DNA of 64,000 bases, taken from assembly GCA_035496255.1 (NCBI GenBank), contig DATJEU010000042.1, forward strand, positions 62,001 through 126,000, read 5' to 3'. Below the pieces are notes generated by a model. It was not told the DNA's origin. It did no database searches and worked only from the letters and a program-made list of their open reading frames with translations. Shown in pieces: positions 27,797 to 37,165 of this stretch. The DNA is from Gp6-AA40 sp035496255 (lineage in GTDB: Bacteria; Acidobacteriota; Vicinamibacteria; Vicinamibacterales; UBA2999). Numbering within the stretch: position 1 is the stretch's first letter; every line of letters begins with the position of its first letter. A program made the position numbers and the translations under genes.

Positions 27797-28483
27797 ATGT
27801 CCCTGATTGAAACACGCGATCTCTGGAAGACCTACGTGATGGGTTCCGAGGAAATCCACGCCCTGCGCGGGGTGTCCATTGCCCTCGAGCGCGGCGAGTA
27901 CGTGGCGATCATGGGGCCGTCGGGCTCGGGCAAGTCCACGCTGATGAACCTGATTGGCTGCCTGGACACGCCGACCAAGGGAAGCTACCTGCTGAACGAC
28001 AAGCAGGTGAGCCAGATGAACGACAACGAGCTGGCGCGGATCCGAAACGAGGAAATCGGGTTCGTCTTTCAGACGTTCAACCTGCTGCCGCGCGCATCGG
28101 CGCTGCAGAACGTCGAACTGCCGCTGGTTTATGCAGGGGTGCCATCGAAGGACCGCCACGACCGGGCGCGACTCGCCCTCGAAAAGGTGGAACTCGCGCA
28201 GCGGATGTCGCACAAGCCGAACGAGCTGTCAGGCGGCCAGCGTCAGCGTGTCGCCATTGCGCGCGCGCTCGTGAACAATCCGTCGATTCTCCTGGCCGAC
28301 GAGCCGACCGGGAACCTCGATTCGAAGACCGGCACGGAAATCATGGCGCTGTTCGCGCGGCTTCATCAGGGCGGCAACACCATCGTCCTGGTCACGCACG
28401 AAGCGGACGTTGCCGCCTACGCGCACCGCGTCATTCACATCAAGGACGGCCAGGTCGAGAAGGACGTCAAGCAGGCCGCGTAG
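27797..28483 (+). CDS. LolD/MacB-type ABC transporter ATPase, without a neighbouring permease
   Basis: A 228-residue ATPase of the MacB/LolD/FtsE class, which usually drives mechanotransmission or lipoprotein/peptide export through FtsX-like permeases. Walker A GPSGSGKST (about 41-49), the signature LSGGQRQRVAIARAL and Walker B ILLADEPTGNLDS are intact. The motif PRASALQNVELPL is typical of this class. The expected FtsX-type permease is not next to it: the following gene is on the other strand and the preceding one is acs. It must therefore pair with a permease encoded elsewhere, or be a regulatory remnant. The ATG at 27797 is supported by the usual MSLIETRDLWKTY opening. Confidence 0.93.
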   Translation: MSLIETRDLWKTYVMGSEEIHALRGVSIALERGEYVAIMGPSGSGKSTLMNLIGCLDTPTKGSYLLNDKQVSQMNDNELARIRNEEIGFVFQTFNLLPRASALQNVELPLVYAGVPSKDRHDRARLALEKVELAQRMSHKPNELSGGQRQRVAIARALVNNPSILLADEPTGNLDSKTGTEIMALFARLHQGGNTIVLVTHEADVAAYAHRVIHIKDGQVEKDVKQAA

Positions 28484-28537
28484 CGGCCGGAGCAGGACGG
28501 CGGATCCTTGCCGTCCGCTTCACTTCCCTGGCCCGCC

Positions 28538-29416
28538 TCACACGGCGGCGAGATGCCCGGCACCGATCTCCCGCAATGGCGCCGCGTGATCGAACGACTT
28601 CGGATCCAGCTCAATCCGCTGCCGCGGCGCATCAGGATCAAGTTTGGGAATCGCGCTGAGCAACGCGCGCGTATACGGGTGTGACGGCGTCGCGAAGATC
28701 GCGCTCGTCTCGCCCATCTCCACGATCTTTCCCAGATACATCACCGCCACGCGGCTGCAGATGTTCTCCACCAGACGCAGGTCGTGCGCGATGAAGAGAC
28801 AGGTCAGCTTCAGCCGCCGCTGCAGCTCCAGCAGCAGCGCGACGACCTGCGCCTGAATCGAGACATCGAGCGCCGAGACGGCTTCGTCGGCGATGAGCAG
28901 CGCTGGATTCAGCGCGATCGCGCGGGCAATGCCGATGCGCTGGCGCTGACCGCCGCTGAACTCGTGGGGATAGCGCGCGAGATGGCCGCGCTCGAGTCCG
29001 ACCAGCTCGAAGAGTTCTTCCACGCGTGCGCGCCGCTCCGCGCGCGTGCCGAGCCGATGGATCAGCAACGGCTCCTCGACAATGTCGCCGACGCGCATGC
29101 GGGGGTTGAGCGACGAGTACGGATCCTGAAAGACGATCTGCATGTCGCGCCGCGCCGCGCGCATGCGCGATCGTGAGAATGCCAGTACGTTCTCGTCTCT
29201 GAACCTGATTTCGCCCGCGGTCGGCTCGATCAATCGCAGAATGCAGTGCCCGGTGGTGCTCTTGCCGCTCCCTGATTCGCCGACGAGGCCGAACATCTCG
29301 CCGTCGGTGATCGCGAAGCTGACGTGATCAACGGCTTTGACGATCGACGGCGGCGCGAACAGTCCGTGGCTGCGAGCGAAATGCTTGACGAGTCCGCGGA
29401 CCTCGAGCAGCGGCAT
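28538..29416 (-). CDS. Oligopeptide/dipeptide ABC transporter ATPase (OppF/DppF type)
   Basis: A 292-residue ATPase for uptake of peptides or nickel-like ligands. It has Walker A GESGSGKST (about 50-58), FQDPYSSLNPRMRVGDI, signature FSGGQRQRIGIARAI, Walker B LLIADEAVSALDVS and the closing HPYTRALLSAIPKLDP with its oligopeptide-binding C-terminal extension. The start ATG overlaps the stop of the upstream OppD-type gene (TGATG). No permease (OppB/C) or binding protein gene is present in the window, so the pair works with components elsewhere. Confidence 0.93.
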   Translation of the reverse strand: MPLLEVRGLVKHFARSHGLFAPPSIVKAVDHVSFAITDGEMFGLVGESGSGKSTTGHCILRLIEPTAGEIRFRDENVLAFSRSRMRAARRDMQIVFQDPYSSLNPRMRVGDIVEEPLLIHRLGTRAERRARVEELFELVGLERGHLARYPHEFSGGQRQRIGIARAIALNPALLIADEAVSALDVSIQAQVVALLLELQRRLKLTCLFIAHDLRLVENICSRVAVMYLGKIVEMGETSAIFATPSHPYTRALLSAIPKLDPDAPRQRIELDPKSFDHAAPLREIGAGHLAAV

Positions 29417-30243
29417 CAGCGCATCTCGGGCGGGTCCGAAGACCGGTCCCTCCGTACCGTCCGGGCCATGCCCGGCACGGCAGCGAGCAGCGATTTCGTG
29501 TATTCGTGTTGCGGCGCCCGCAGGATCTGGCGGACGGGTCCTTCTTCCACCAGCCTGCCGTGGTACATGACCGCGACCCGGTCGGCCATCGCCGCAACCA
29601 CGCCGAAGTCGTGCGTGATCAGCAGCAGCGCCAGGTTGAACTCCTGCTTCAACTCGCGGAGCAGGTCGAGGACCTGCGCCTGAATCGTCACGTCGAGCGC
29701 TGTCGTCGGTTCGTCGGCGATGACCAGCGGCGGCCGGCAGGCGAGCGCGATGGCGATCATCACACGCTGGCGCATCCCGCCCGACAATTGGTGCGGATAG
29801 TCGCGCACCCGCCGCGCCGCCTCCGGAATACGCACCGCCTCGAGCAGCGCGATCGCCCGCTGCCGTGCCTCGTGGCGTCCGGCGAGGCCGTGGGCGAGAA
29901 GGGCCTCCGCGATGTGATCGCCGATGCGCATGACCGGGTTGAGCGCCGTCATCGGCTCCTGGAAGATCAGCGCAATCCGCGCGCCACGGACACCGCGCAT
30001 CTCACGTTCGGTCAACGCGAGGAGATCGCGGCCGTCAAAGAGCACCTGCCCACCCGCAATGCGACCCGACGGCTGCAGCAACCGCACGATGGAAAATGCC
30101 GTGACCGACTTGCCGCTGCCGGATTCGCCCACCAGGCCCAGAGTCTCTCCCGTCGCAATCTGGAACGACACGCGGTCGACCACCGTGCGGTCGCCAAACG
30201 CGACCGACAGGTCTCGAACGTCCAACACGGGTCCGGAGCTCAT
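29416..30243 (-). CDS. Oligopeptide/dipeptide ABC transporter ATPase (OppD/DppD type)
   Basis: A 275-residue ATPase that forms the heterodimeric motor with the OppF-type protein next to it. It shows Walker A GESGSGKSVT, FQEPMTALNPVMRIGDHI, signature LSGGMRQRVMIAIAL, Walker B LVIADEPTTALDVTIQ and the OppD-style HEYTKSLLAAVPGM ending. The start at ATG 30243 is chosen because residues from there (MSSGPVLDVRDLSVAFG) match the family. A longer reading to 30330 has a non-conserved, intergenic-looking extension. The two genes share an A in TGATG, so translation is coupled. Confidence 0.92.
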   Translation of the reverse strand: MSSGPVLDVRDLSVAFGDRTVVDRVSFQIATGETLGLVGESGSGKSVTAFSIVRLLQPSGRIAGGQVLFDGRDLLALTEREMRGVRGARIALIFQEPMTALNPVMRIGDHIAEALLAHGLAGRHEARQRAIALLEAVRIPEAARRVRDYPHQLSGGMRQRVMIAIALACRPPLVIADEPTTALDVTIQAQVLDLLRELKQEFNLALLLITHDFGVVAAMADRVAVMYHGRLVEEGPVRQILRAPQHEYTKSLLAAVPGMARTVRRDRSSDPPEMR

Positions 30244-30317
30244 CGCGCCAGGAGCAATCCAGTGGATCGTATTCAGTGGAAGAGTACTATCCGCGGGTAC
30301 GTTCCGACCGCGAACAG

Positions 30318-30342
30318 CCGGCCGCGGCAACGGCGCGGCCGG
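30318..30342. terminator. GC-rich hairpin between the mutase and OppD genes
   Basis: Stem CCGGCCGCG (30318-30326) with CGCGGCCGG (30334-30342) and a seven-base loop, in the 123-bp gap downstream of the mutase gene on the minus strand. No U-run follows on either strand, so it is a pause or processing hairpin rather than a classical terminator. Confidence 0.4.
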
Positions 30343-30366
30343 TCCTGATTCAGGAAGGACATACCA

Positions 30367-31872
<1,506 letters not shown>

Positions 31873-31909
31873 CGGGAGGCGATCTTAAGCCGAAAATTCT
31901 GGTCGTTTC

Positions 31910-31938
31910 TTGACACCCCGAGTGGCTGCCTCTACAAT
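31910..31938 (+). promoter_or_regulatory. Consensus sigma-70-type promoter for the small gene at 32082
   Basis: A perfect -35 TTGACA (31910-31915) and a near-perfect -10 TACAAT (31933-31938), separated by exactly 17 bp. Transcription is predicted to start around 31945-31946. It is the best promoter match in the window and points towards the 104-residue protein. The divergent mutase gene starts 37 bp to the left. Confidence 0.85.
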
Positions 31939-31944
31939 GCCCGG

Positions 31945-32081
31945 CAGCCTGAGAATGAGGCTAACCCCCTTCAAATGAACACTTTTGGCGCTCGATCCCT
32001 GCGCAACCTCCCCGGTGGGCACAGGTTCGGATCGGGAACGCCCCGGATCCCGGCCCTGGGGCGGATGAGGAGGAGCGAGGA
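31945..32081 (+). promoter_or_regulatory. Structured ~137-nt leader of the small gene
   Basis: The predicted transcript begins with a hairpin AGCCT/AGGCT (31946-31950 with 31958-31962). A second stem AACCT/AGGTT (32005-32009 with 32023-32027) has an inner CCC/GGG. A third, CGCCCC/GGGGCG (32039-32044 with 32058-32063), ends just before a strong GAGGAGGAG ribosome-binding site. An alternative pairing, CGGGA (32033-32037) with TCCCG (32048-32052), excludes the third stem. A weak ORF from 31976 to 32097 crosses the start of the gene. The pairings are seen; regulation is inferred. Confidence 0.45.
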
Positions 32082-32396
32082 ATGGATGACGTCGTGAACC
32101 GGTTCGCCAAAGAGCTGGCCGACGCGATCGCCGCTGCCGTCGCAGAAAACACCCAGGTGGAAGCCTGCCGCGCCCGCGCGCGCGAAGCCGGTTTTGACAT
32201 GCGGGTGACGCTGGAGGCGGTGGTCGGGTTCGTCAATCGCAGCAACGGCACCGCCGTGACGAAGGTGACGACCCCGGCGCGGCTCCTCCCGGGCCGGCGC
32301 GCCTTCGACCTGACGGCAAACGACCGCCGGTTCCTCCGCTCGCTCCGTATCGGCGTAGACGAAACGCCATCGAAGGAAGCGGTCGATAACAATTAG
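32082..32396 (+). CDS. Small protein of unknown function, probably highly expressed
   Basis: A 104-residue soluble protein, not recognised. The first ~45 residues form a likely amphipathic helix pair (VVNRFAKELADAIAAAV, then an Arg/Ala-rich stretch). A short valine-rich segment TLEAVVGFVNRS and a basic C-terminal part including ANDRRFLRSLRIG follow. It has no signal peptide, membrane helix or metal motif. The expression signals are unusually good: a consensus promoter, a folded leader, a GAGGAGGAG ribosome site 6-14 bases before ATG 32082, and a strong hairpin terminator 50 bp after the stop. That makes it a self-contained transcription unit, which argues that it is a real and abundant product, though its role is unknown. 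Confidence 0.75.
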   Translation: MDDVVNRFAKELADAIAAAVAENTQVEACRARAREAGFDMRVTLEAVVGFVNRSNGTAVTKVTTPARLLPGRRAFDLTANDRRFLRSLRIGVDETPSKEAVDNN

Positions 32397-32447
32397 CTGG
32401 TGGTCGGGGAGTGGCTGGTCGCTCACCAGGCTGATAGACAAGACACG

Positions 32448-32471
32448 AAGGGCCGCCGTCGGGCGGCCCTT
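32448..32471. terminator. Bidirectional terminator between the small gene and gpmA
   Basis: A perfect 10-bp stem AAGGGCCGCC/GGCGGCCCTT (32448-32457 with 32462-32471) around a four-base loop. It lies 51 bp after the stop of the small plus-strand gene and 11 bp beyond the stop of minus-strand gpmA, so it can end both transcripts. U-runs are short (two bases), so efficiency is inferred from stem strength. Confidence 0.75.
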
Positions 32472-32482
32472 GGCATGTACGC

Positions 32483-33229
32483 CTACTTGGCCTTCGCCTG
32501 ATTCGCCACCGCCGCGGCCTTTTTGGCGGCCGTTTCCTGATCGCCCAGATAGAAATGCGTCAGCGGCCGAAGGTCGTCGTTCAACTGATAAACCAGCGGA
32601 ATGCCGGTCGGGATATTCAGCTTCACGATCGCGTCTTCGGACATGTTGTCGAGGTATTTCACGAGGGCGCGCAGACTGTTGCCGTGCGCGACGATCAACA
32701 CCTTCTTGCCGGCTTTGATATCCGGCGCGATGGTCTCGTGCCAGTACGGAAGGAATCGTTCACCGGTCGTTTTCAGCGATTCGGTCAACGGCAGTTCTGC
32801 GGCGCTGAGCGCTGCGTAGCGGCGGTCATGTGACGGGTGACGGGGATCATCCTCGGTCAGCGGCGGTGGCGGCGTGTCGTAGCTGCGCCGCCAGACTTCG
32901 ACCTGCGCTTCGCCGTGTTCCGCGGCAGTCTCGGCCTTGTTCAAGCCCTGCAATGCGCCGTAATGGCGCTCGTTCAATCGCCATGACCGGTGGACTGGAA
33001 TCCACATCTGATCCATTTCGTCGAGCGCAATCCAGAGTGTGCGGATGGCGCGCTTCAGCACCGACGTGTACGCGACGTCGAACTCGAATTTCTGTTCCGC
33101 CATCAGGCGGCCGCCGTCCCTGGCTTCGATGCGACCCGCTTCGCTCAGGTCCACGTCGTGCCAGCCGGTGAAGCGGTTCTCCTTGTTCCACAGGCTTTCG
33201 CCGTGACGTACGAGCACCAGGCGATACAT
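32483..33229 (-). CDS. gpmA: 2,3-bisphosphoglycerate-dependent phosphoglycerate mutase
   Basis: Interconverts 3- and 2-phosphoglycerate in glycolysis. The catalytic core is intact: RHGESLWNKENRFTGW with His9, the RLNERHYGALQGLNKAE region carrying the acid, and VAHGNSLRALVKYLD with the second histidine near residue 185. At 248 residues with the GDQETAAKKAAAVANQAKAK-like lysine/alanine tail it has the family's normal length. Its start lies 2 bp after the enolase stop, so eno-gpmA form an operon covering two successive glycolytic steps. The bidirectional terminator lies just beyond its 3' end. Confidence 0.97.
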   Translation of the reverse strand: MYRLVLVRHGESLWNKENRFTGWHDVDLSEAGRIEARDGGRLMAEQKFEFDVAYTSVLKRAIRTLWIALDEMDQMWIPVHRSWRLNERHYGALQGLNKAETAAEHGEAQVEVWRRSYDTPPPPLTEDDPRHPSHDRRYAALSAAELPLTESLKTTGERFLPYWHETIAPDIKAGKKVLIVAHGNSLRALVKYLDNMSEDAIVKLNIPTGIPLVYQLNDDLRPLTHFYLGDQETAAKKAAAVANQAKAK

Positions 33230-33231
33230 CG

Positions 33232-34539
33232 CTACACCGCCGCCCTGAGCTGACGGATGGCACTTCGCCCCGCGTACTTACCGCGCGACCCCAGTTCCTC
33301 TTCCAGCCGCAGCAACTGGTTGTACTTCGCGATCCGATCGCTGCGGCTGGCGGAGCCGGTCTTGATCTGGCCGACCGACGTGCCGACCGCAAGATCGGCG
33401 ATCGTGCTGTCTTCGGTCTCGCCGGAACGGTGCGAGATGACGCTGGCGTATCCGGCGGCGCCGGCCATGGCGATGGCGTCGAGGGTCTCTGATACGGTGC
33501 CGATCTGATTCAGTTTGACCAGCAGCGCGTTGGCGAGCCCCTGATCGATGCCTTTGCGCAGGATCGACGGATTGGTCACGAACAGGTCGTCCCCAACCAG
33601 TTGCACGCGCCCGCCGAGCGCCTTCGTCAGTTGTTTCCAACCGTCCCAATCGCCTTCGGCGACGCCGTCCTCGATCGAGATGATCGGATACTGCCGGACC
33701 CAGTCGGTGTACAGCTCGACCATCTGCTGCGGTGTTCGCGTCGGCTCGCCCGACTTTTTGAAGACATAGCGGCCGCTGTCCCACAGTTCGCTCGACGCGA
33801 CGTCGAGCGCGACGAACACGTTCCCGCCAGGCTGGTAGCCCGCCTTCGTGATCGCTTCGAGCACGACGTCGACGGCTTCACGATTGGATTTCAGGTTCGG
33901 CGCGAACCCGCCCTCATCGCCGACGCCGGTGGAGTGGCCGGCTGTCTTCAGGATGCCGCGTAGGGTGTGGAAGATCTCGGCGCCGGCCCGCAGCGCTTCG
34001 CCAAACGTCGCCATGCCGATCGGCATCACCATGAACTCCTGGAAGTCGACGCTGCTGTCCGCGTGCGCGCCGCCATTCAGGATGTTCATCATCGGGACGG
34101 GCAACAGGTACGGGCCGCTGCCAGCCGTACGCCCGCTCAGTTCACGGAAGTATTCGTACAGTGGCCGGTCGGTCGCTGACGCCGCCGCGCGCGCCACCGC
34201 GATCGACACGCCCAGGAGCGCGTTGGCACCGAGGCGGCTCTTCGTCGGCGTGCCGTCCAGCGCGATGAGCTGCTGATCGATCGCGCGTTGATCGGCACCC
34301 TTTCCTTTCAGCGCCGCCGCGATCTCGCCGTTGACGTTGGCGACCGCCTTCTGCACGCCCTTGCCGAGATAGCGCTGCTTGTCGCCGTCGCGAAGTTCAA
34401 GCGCCTCGTGCTCGCCTGTGGACGCCCCGGACGGCACCGCCGCGCGTCCGAGCGTGTTGCCGATACGTACGTCCACTTCGACCGTCGGATTCCCGCGGGA
34501 GTCGAGAATTTCACGGCCGTGAATGCTCGTGATTTCCAT
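33232..34539 (-). CDS. eno: Enolase
   Basis: Interconverts 2-phosphoglycerate and phosphoenolpyruvate; the RNA degradosome role known in some bacteria is not testable here. All landmarks are present in its 435 residues: ITSIHGREILDSRGNPTVEVDV at the start, GGAHADSSVDFQEFMVMP, SIEDGVAEGDWDGW with the metal-binding acid, GDDLFVTNPSIL, the lysine loop LLVKLNQIGTVSET and SHRSGETEDSTIADLAVG. It is the first gene of the eno-gpmA pair and lies 64 bp downstream of glgC, whose transcript may read through. Confidence 0.98.
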   Translation of the reverse strand: MEITSIHGREILDSRGNPTVEVDVRIGNTLGRAAVPSGASTGEHEALELRDGDKQRYLGKGVQKAVANVNGEIAAALKGKGADQRAIDQQLIALDGTPTKSRLGANALLGVSIAVARAAASATDRPLYEYFRELSGRTAGSGPYLLPVPMMNILNGGAHADSSVDFQEFMVMPIGMATFGEALRAGAEIFHTLRGILKTAGHSTGVGDEGGFAPNLKSNREAVDVVLEAITKAGYQPGGNVFVALDVASSELWDSGRYVFKKSGEPTRTPQQMVELYTDWVRQYPIISIEDGVAEGDWDGWKQLTKALGGRVQLVGDDLFVTNPSILRKGIDQGLANALLVKLNQIGTVSETLDAIAMAGAAGYASVISHRSGETEDSTIADLAVGTSVGQIKTGSASRSDRIAKYNQLLRLEEELGSRGKYAGRSAIRQLRAAV

Positions 34540-34603
34540 AGCCGCGATCTTACCTTCCGACGTCGACTCTTGACGTCGCGGACCTGGCGGGGCTCGTCAA
34601 TGG

Positions 34604-35893
34604 CTACGCTTGCGCCGGGCCGCTGCGGTCCGCTTCCGCTTCCGCGCGCAGGGCGTCTTCAGTGATCGGTCCAATCAACGGTTCGTCGTCGGCCGTCACG
34701 ATCACGACGCCGCTGTCGGTGACAGTGTGGCGCCGGCGATCCTCCTCGTGGTCGTAGCCGATCAGCGCGCCGCGGGGAATCAGGACGTCACGATCGACGA
34801 TGGCCCGGCGGATGCGCGCGTGACGGCCGACCCGGACGCCGGGCATCAGGATCGTCTGGTCGATGTCGCAGAAGCTGTGCACGCGAACGTTCGGACAGAG
34901 AATGCTGCCCGAGACACGGCTGCCCGAAATGATGCAGCCGTTCGAGATAATTGAATCCAGCGCCTGTCCGCACCGGCGCCCTTCCTCGGCAAAGACGAAC
35001 TTGGCCGGCGGCGCCTGCGGTTGGTACGTCCGGAGCGGCCACTCCGGATCGTACAGGTTGAACTCCGGGTTCACCTGGCACAGATCCATGCTGGCTTCGA
35101 AGTAGGCGTCGAGCGTCCCGATGTCGCGCCAGTATTTCGACGCCTTCTTGTTCTCGTCGTAAAAGCGGTACGAGTACACGGGCGCTTCGCGTATCAGCGC
35201 CGGGATGATGTTCTTGCCGAAGTCGTGCTCGCTGTTGGCCGCTGCCGCGTCCTGGTCGAGCGTGCGCACCAGCACGTCCGCCTTGAAGATGTAGATGCCC
35301 ATCGAGGCGAGCGCCACGTCCGGCGATCCCGGAACCGAGGCCGGCGCGTCCGGCTTCTCGGCAAAGCTGACCACCTTGTCCTGCTCGTCGATGCCGACGA
35401 TCCCGAAGCGTTTGCTTTCGCCGACCGGCACTTCGATCGTCGCGAGCGTTGCGTCCGCGTCCTTGTCGACGTGGAAGCGGAGCATCTTCGCGTAGTCCAT
35501 CTTGTAGACGTGGTCGCCCGACAGCACGATCACGTGGCTCGGCGATTCGCGGACGATTGAGTACAGATTTTGATACACGGCATCGGCGGTACCCAGGTAC
35601 CAGTGCTCCCCGACCCGCTTCTGTGGCGCGAGGATCTCGATGAACTCACCGAGCTCTTCGGAAACGACGCTCCAGCCCATGCGGATATGCCGGTGGAGCG
35701 ACAGTGATTTGTACTGCGTGGCAATGAAAATCCGACGCAGCCCCGAGTTGATGCAGTTGCTCAGCGTGAAGTCGATGATGCGGTACGCACCGCCGAAATA
35801 AACCGCCGGTTTGGCTCGTTCCTTGGTGAGGGGATACAGCCGCTCGCCGACGCCGCCGGCAAGCAGGATGACCAGAATGTCGTCGAGGTCCAT
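34604..35893 (-). CDS. glgC: Glucose-1-phosphate adenylyltransferase
   Basis: Makes ADP-glucose for glycogen synthesis. The N-terminal nucleotidyltransferase has LLAGGVGERLYPLTKERAKPAVYFGG and RIIDFTLSNCINSG. The SGDHVYKMDYAKML catalytic acid is present, as are FAEKPDAP and the KYWRDIGTLDAYFEA segment. A C-terminal left-handed beta-helix (about 295-405) carries GCIISGSRVSGSILCPNVRVHS-type repeats and the allosteric region. Full length at 429 residues. It is read towards eno-gpmA and may start the longer transcript; the promoter is not obvious on the minus strand. Confidence 0.96.
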   Translation of the reverse strand: MDLDDILVILLAGGVGERLYPLTKERAKPAVYFGGAYRIIDFTLSNCINSGLRRIFIATQYKSLSLHRHIRMGWSVVSEELGEFIEILAPQKRVGEHWYLGTADAVYQNLYSIVRESPSHVIVLSGDHVYKMDYAKMLRFHVDKDADATLATIEVPVGESKRFGIVGIDEQDKVVSFAEKPDAPASVPGSPDVALASMGIYIFKADVLVRTLDQDAAAANSEHDFGKNIIPALIREAPVYSYRFYDENKKASKYWRDIGTLDAYFEASMDLCQVNPEFNLYDPEWPLRTYQPQAPPAKFVFAEEGRRCGQALDSIISNGCIISGSRVSGSILCPNVRVHSFCDIDQTILMPGVRVGRHARIRRAIVDRDVLIPRGALIGYDHEEDRRRHTVTDSGVVIVTADDEPLIGPITEDALRAEAEADRSGPAQA

Positions 35894-35933
35894 GGGGTAC
35901 CGGAAAGGGTGGCGATGATAGCACTTGGGGCCT

Positions 35934-35962
35934 TTGACTTGCCCCGAACCGGGGCCTATGAT
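35934..35962 (+). promoter_or_regulatory. Sigma-70-type promoter for the secreted protein gene at 36044
   Basis: -35 TTGACT (35934-35939) and -10 TATGAT (35957-35962) with a 17-bp spacer. The spacer holds a small CCCCG/CGGGG inverted repeat around AAC. The predicted start is about 75 bases before ATG 36044, and the region also separates the gene from divergent glgC. Confidence 0.75.
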
Positions 35963-36043
35963 CAGCCGATTCGGATTCTTGGATTAGACCGACAGTAAGC
36001 TGGATTACAGGTGGATAAGAGAGACGTGGAGAAGAGAAGCATC

Positions 36044-37087
36044 ATGCAGTTCCGTCGGGGCCTTGCCGCATGTCTCGCGGCAGCCGTTGTCATGTCGTCC
36101 GCAGTGTTCGCGCAGCGGAACAATCAGCAGCCACAGCGATCGAAGGCGGAGCAGGCGGATCTCGTCGCGCTCTCGAGCGCGGTCGATTTCGCCGCAGCGG
36201 GCCAGCCGGCGAACGATATCCCGATCACGTGGGACCGCAATCACTTCATGCGCGCCGCGGATCTCACCGGCATTCTGGCGTTCGAGGCTACGGTCGACAA
36301 AAGCGCACTATCGGGAAAGGACGTCGCGGTTTACATCCGCCTGATGGACAAGGCGCAGATCGACAAGGTCGCCGAGCTGGCGAAGATGTCCGAGAAGGAT
36401 CGCGCCGCCGCGGCCAAGACCGCGGGCCCGGTCAACTATCCGGTGCAGGCGTTGCTGTTCACCGAACTGCCCGCTGACGGAAAGCTGTCGCGGCGGGTTT
36501 CTGTACCGCCGGGCGAATACGAGCTGTTCCTCGCGGTCAAGGACAAGGCGAAAGACGAGAAGGCCAAGCCCGGCAAAGTCGGCATCCTCCGCAAATCGAT
36601 CGTCGTCCCGGAGTACGACGGCTCGCTGACGACCAGCGACGTCATCGTCGCGGACAAGGTCGAGGAGATGGCGCAGCCGCTGCCGCAGAACAAGCAGGAT
36701 GACAACCCGTACGTCTTCGGGCCGTATCGATTCCAGCCGACGTCGTCGAACAAGTTCGCGAAGACCGGCGAGTTGAACGTGGTGTTCTGGGTGTACGACG
36801 CTGCTGTGTCGCCGACCACAGGCAAGCCGGACGTGCAGGTCGAATACAACTTCTACACGAAGGCTGCGGACGGCGAGAAGTTCTTCAACAAGATGATGCC
36901 CGTCGTGCTGAATGCGATGACGCTGCCGCCGGACTTCGACTATACGAAGACCGGAAAGCAGATGACGCAACTGCAGTCCGTCGGTCTGACGCCGTTCCCC
37001 CCGGGCGATTATCGACTCGAGATCAAGGTCACCGACAAGACGAACAACAAGACGGTGACTCGCAACGTCAACTTCAACGTGGCGTAA
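36044..37087 (+). CDS. Secreted protein of unknown function
   Basis: A 347-residue exported protein with a Sec signal (MQFRRGLAACLAAAVVMSSAVFAQ). ATG 36044 is chosen over a GTG at 36011 because it starts directly at the signal and follows a purine-rich GAGAAGAGAAG site. The mature part looks beta-rich and repeated: ITWDRNHFMRAADLTGILAFEATVD and FPPGDYRLEIKVTDKTNNKTVTRNV resemble strands of immunoglobulin-like domains. No enzyme motif is present. It has its own promoter (35934-35962). It ends in a tandem 26-bp duplication that repeats its stop codon. The next gene is a TonB-dependent receptor-like protein, so a shared envelope task is possible. Confidence 0.6.
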   Translation: MQFRRGLAACLAAAVVMSSAVFAQRNNQQPQRSKAEQADLVALSSAVDFAAAGQPANDIPITWDRNHFMRAADLTGILAFEATVDKSALSGKDVAVYIRLMDKAQIDKVAELAKMSEKDRAAAAKTAGPVNYPVQALLFTELPADGKLSRRVSVPPGEYELFLAVKDKAKDEKAKPGKVGILRKSIVVPEYDGSLTTSDVIVADKVEEMAQPLPQNKQDDNPYVFGPYRFQPTSSNKFAKTGELNVVFWVYDAAVSPTTGKPDVQVEYNFYTKAADGEKFFNKMMPVVLNAMTLPPDFDYTKTGKQMTQLQSVGLTPFPPGDYRLEIKVTDKTNNKTVTRNVNFNVA

Positions 37088-37129
37088 GCCACAGCGCGAA
37101 CAGCGTGGCGTGAGCCACAGCGCTAACAG
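37078..37129. repeat. Tandem 26-bp duplication around a stop codon
   Basis: Copies 37078-37103 and 37104-37129 differ at two positions. Each contains GTGGC-GT(A/G)A-GCCAC, a small hairpin whose loop holds the stop codon (TAA in copy 1, TGA in copy 2). Slippage has duplicated the 3' end of the upstream gene including its stop, giving two stop-containing hairpins in a row. Confidence 0.8.
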
Positions 37130-37165
37130 GGCCCGGCCCGCCTGGCCCGGAAACGAGCACGACCG

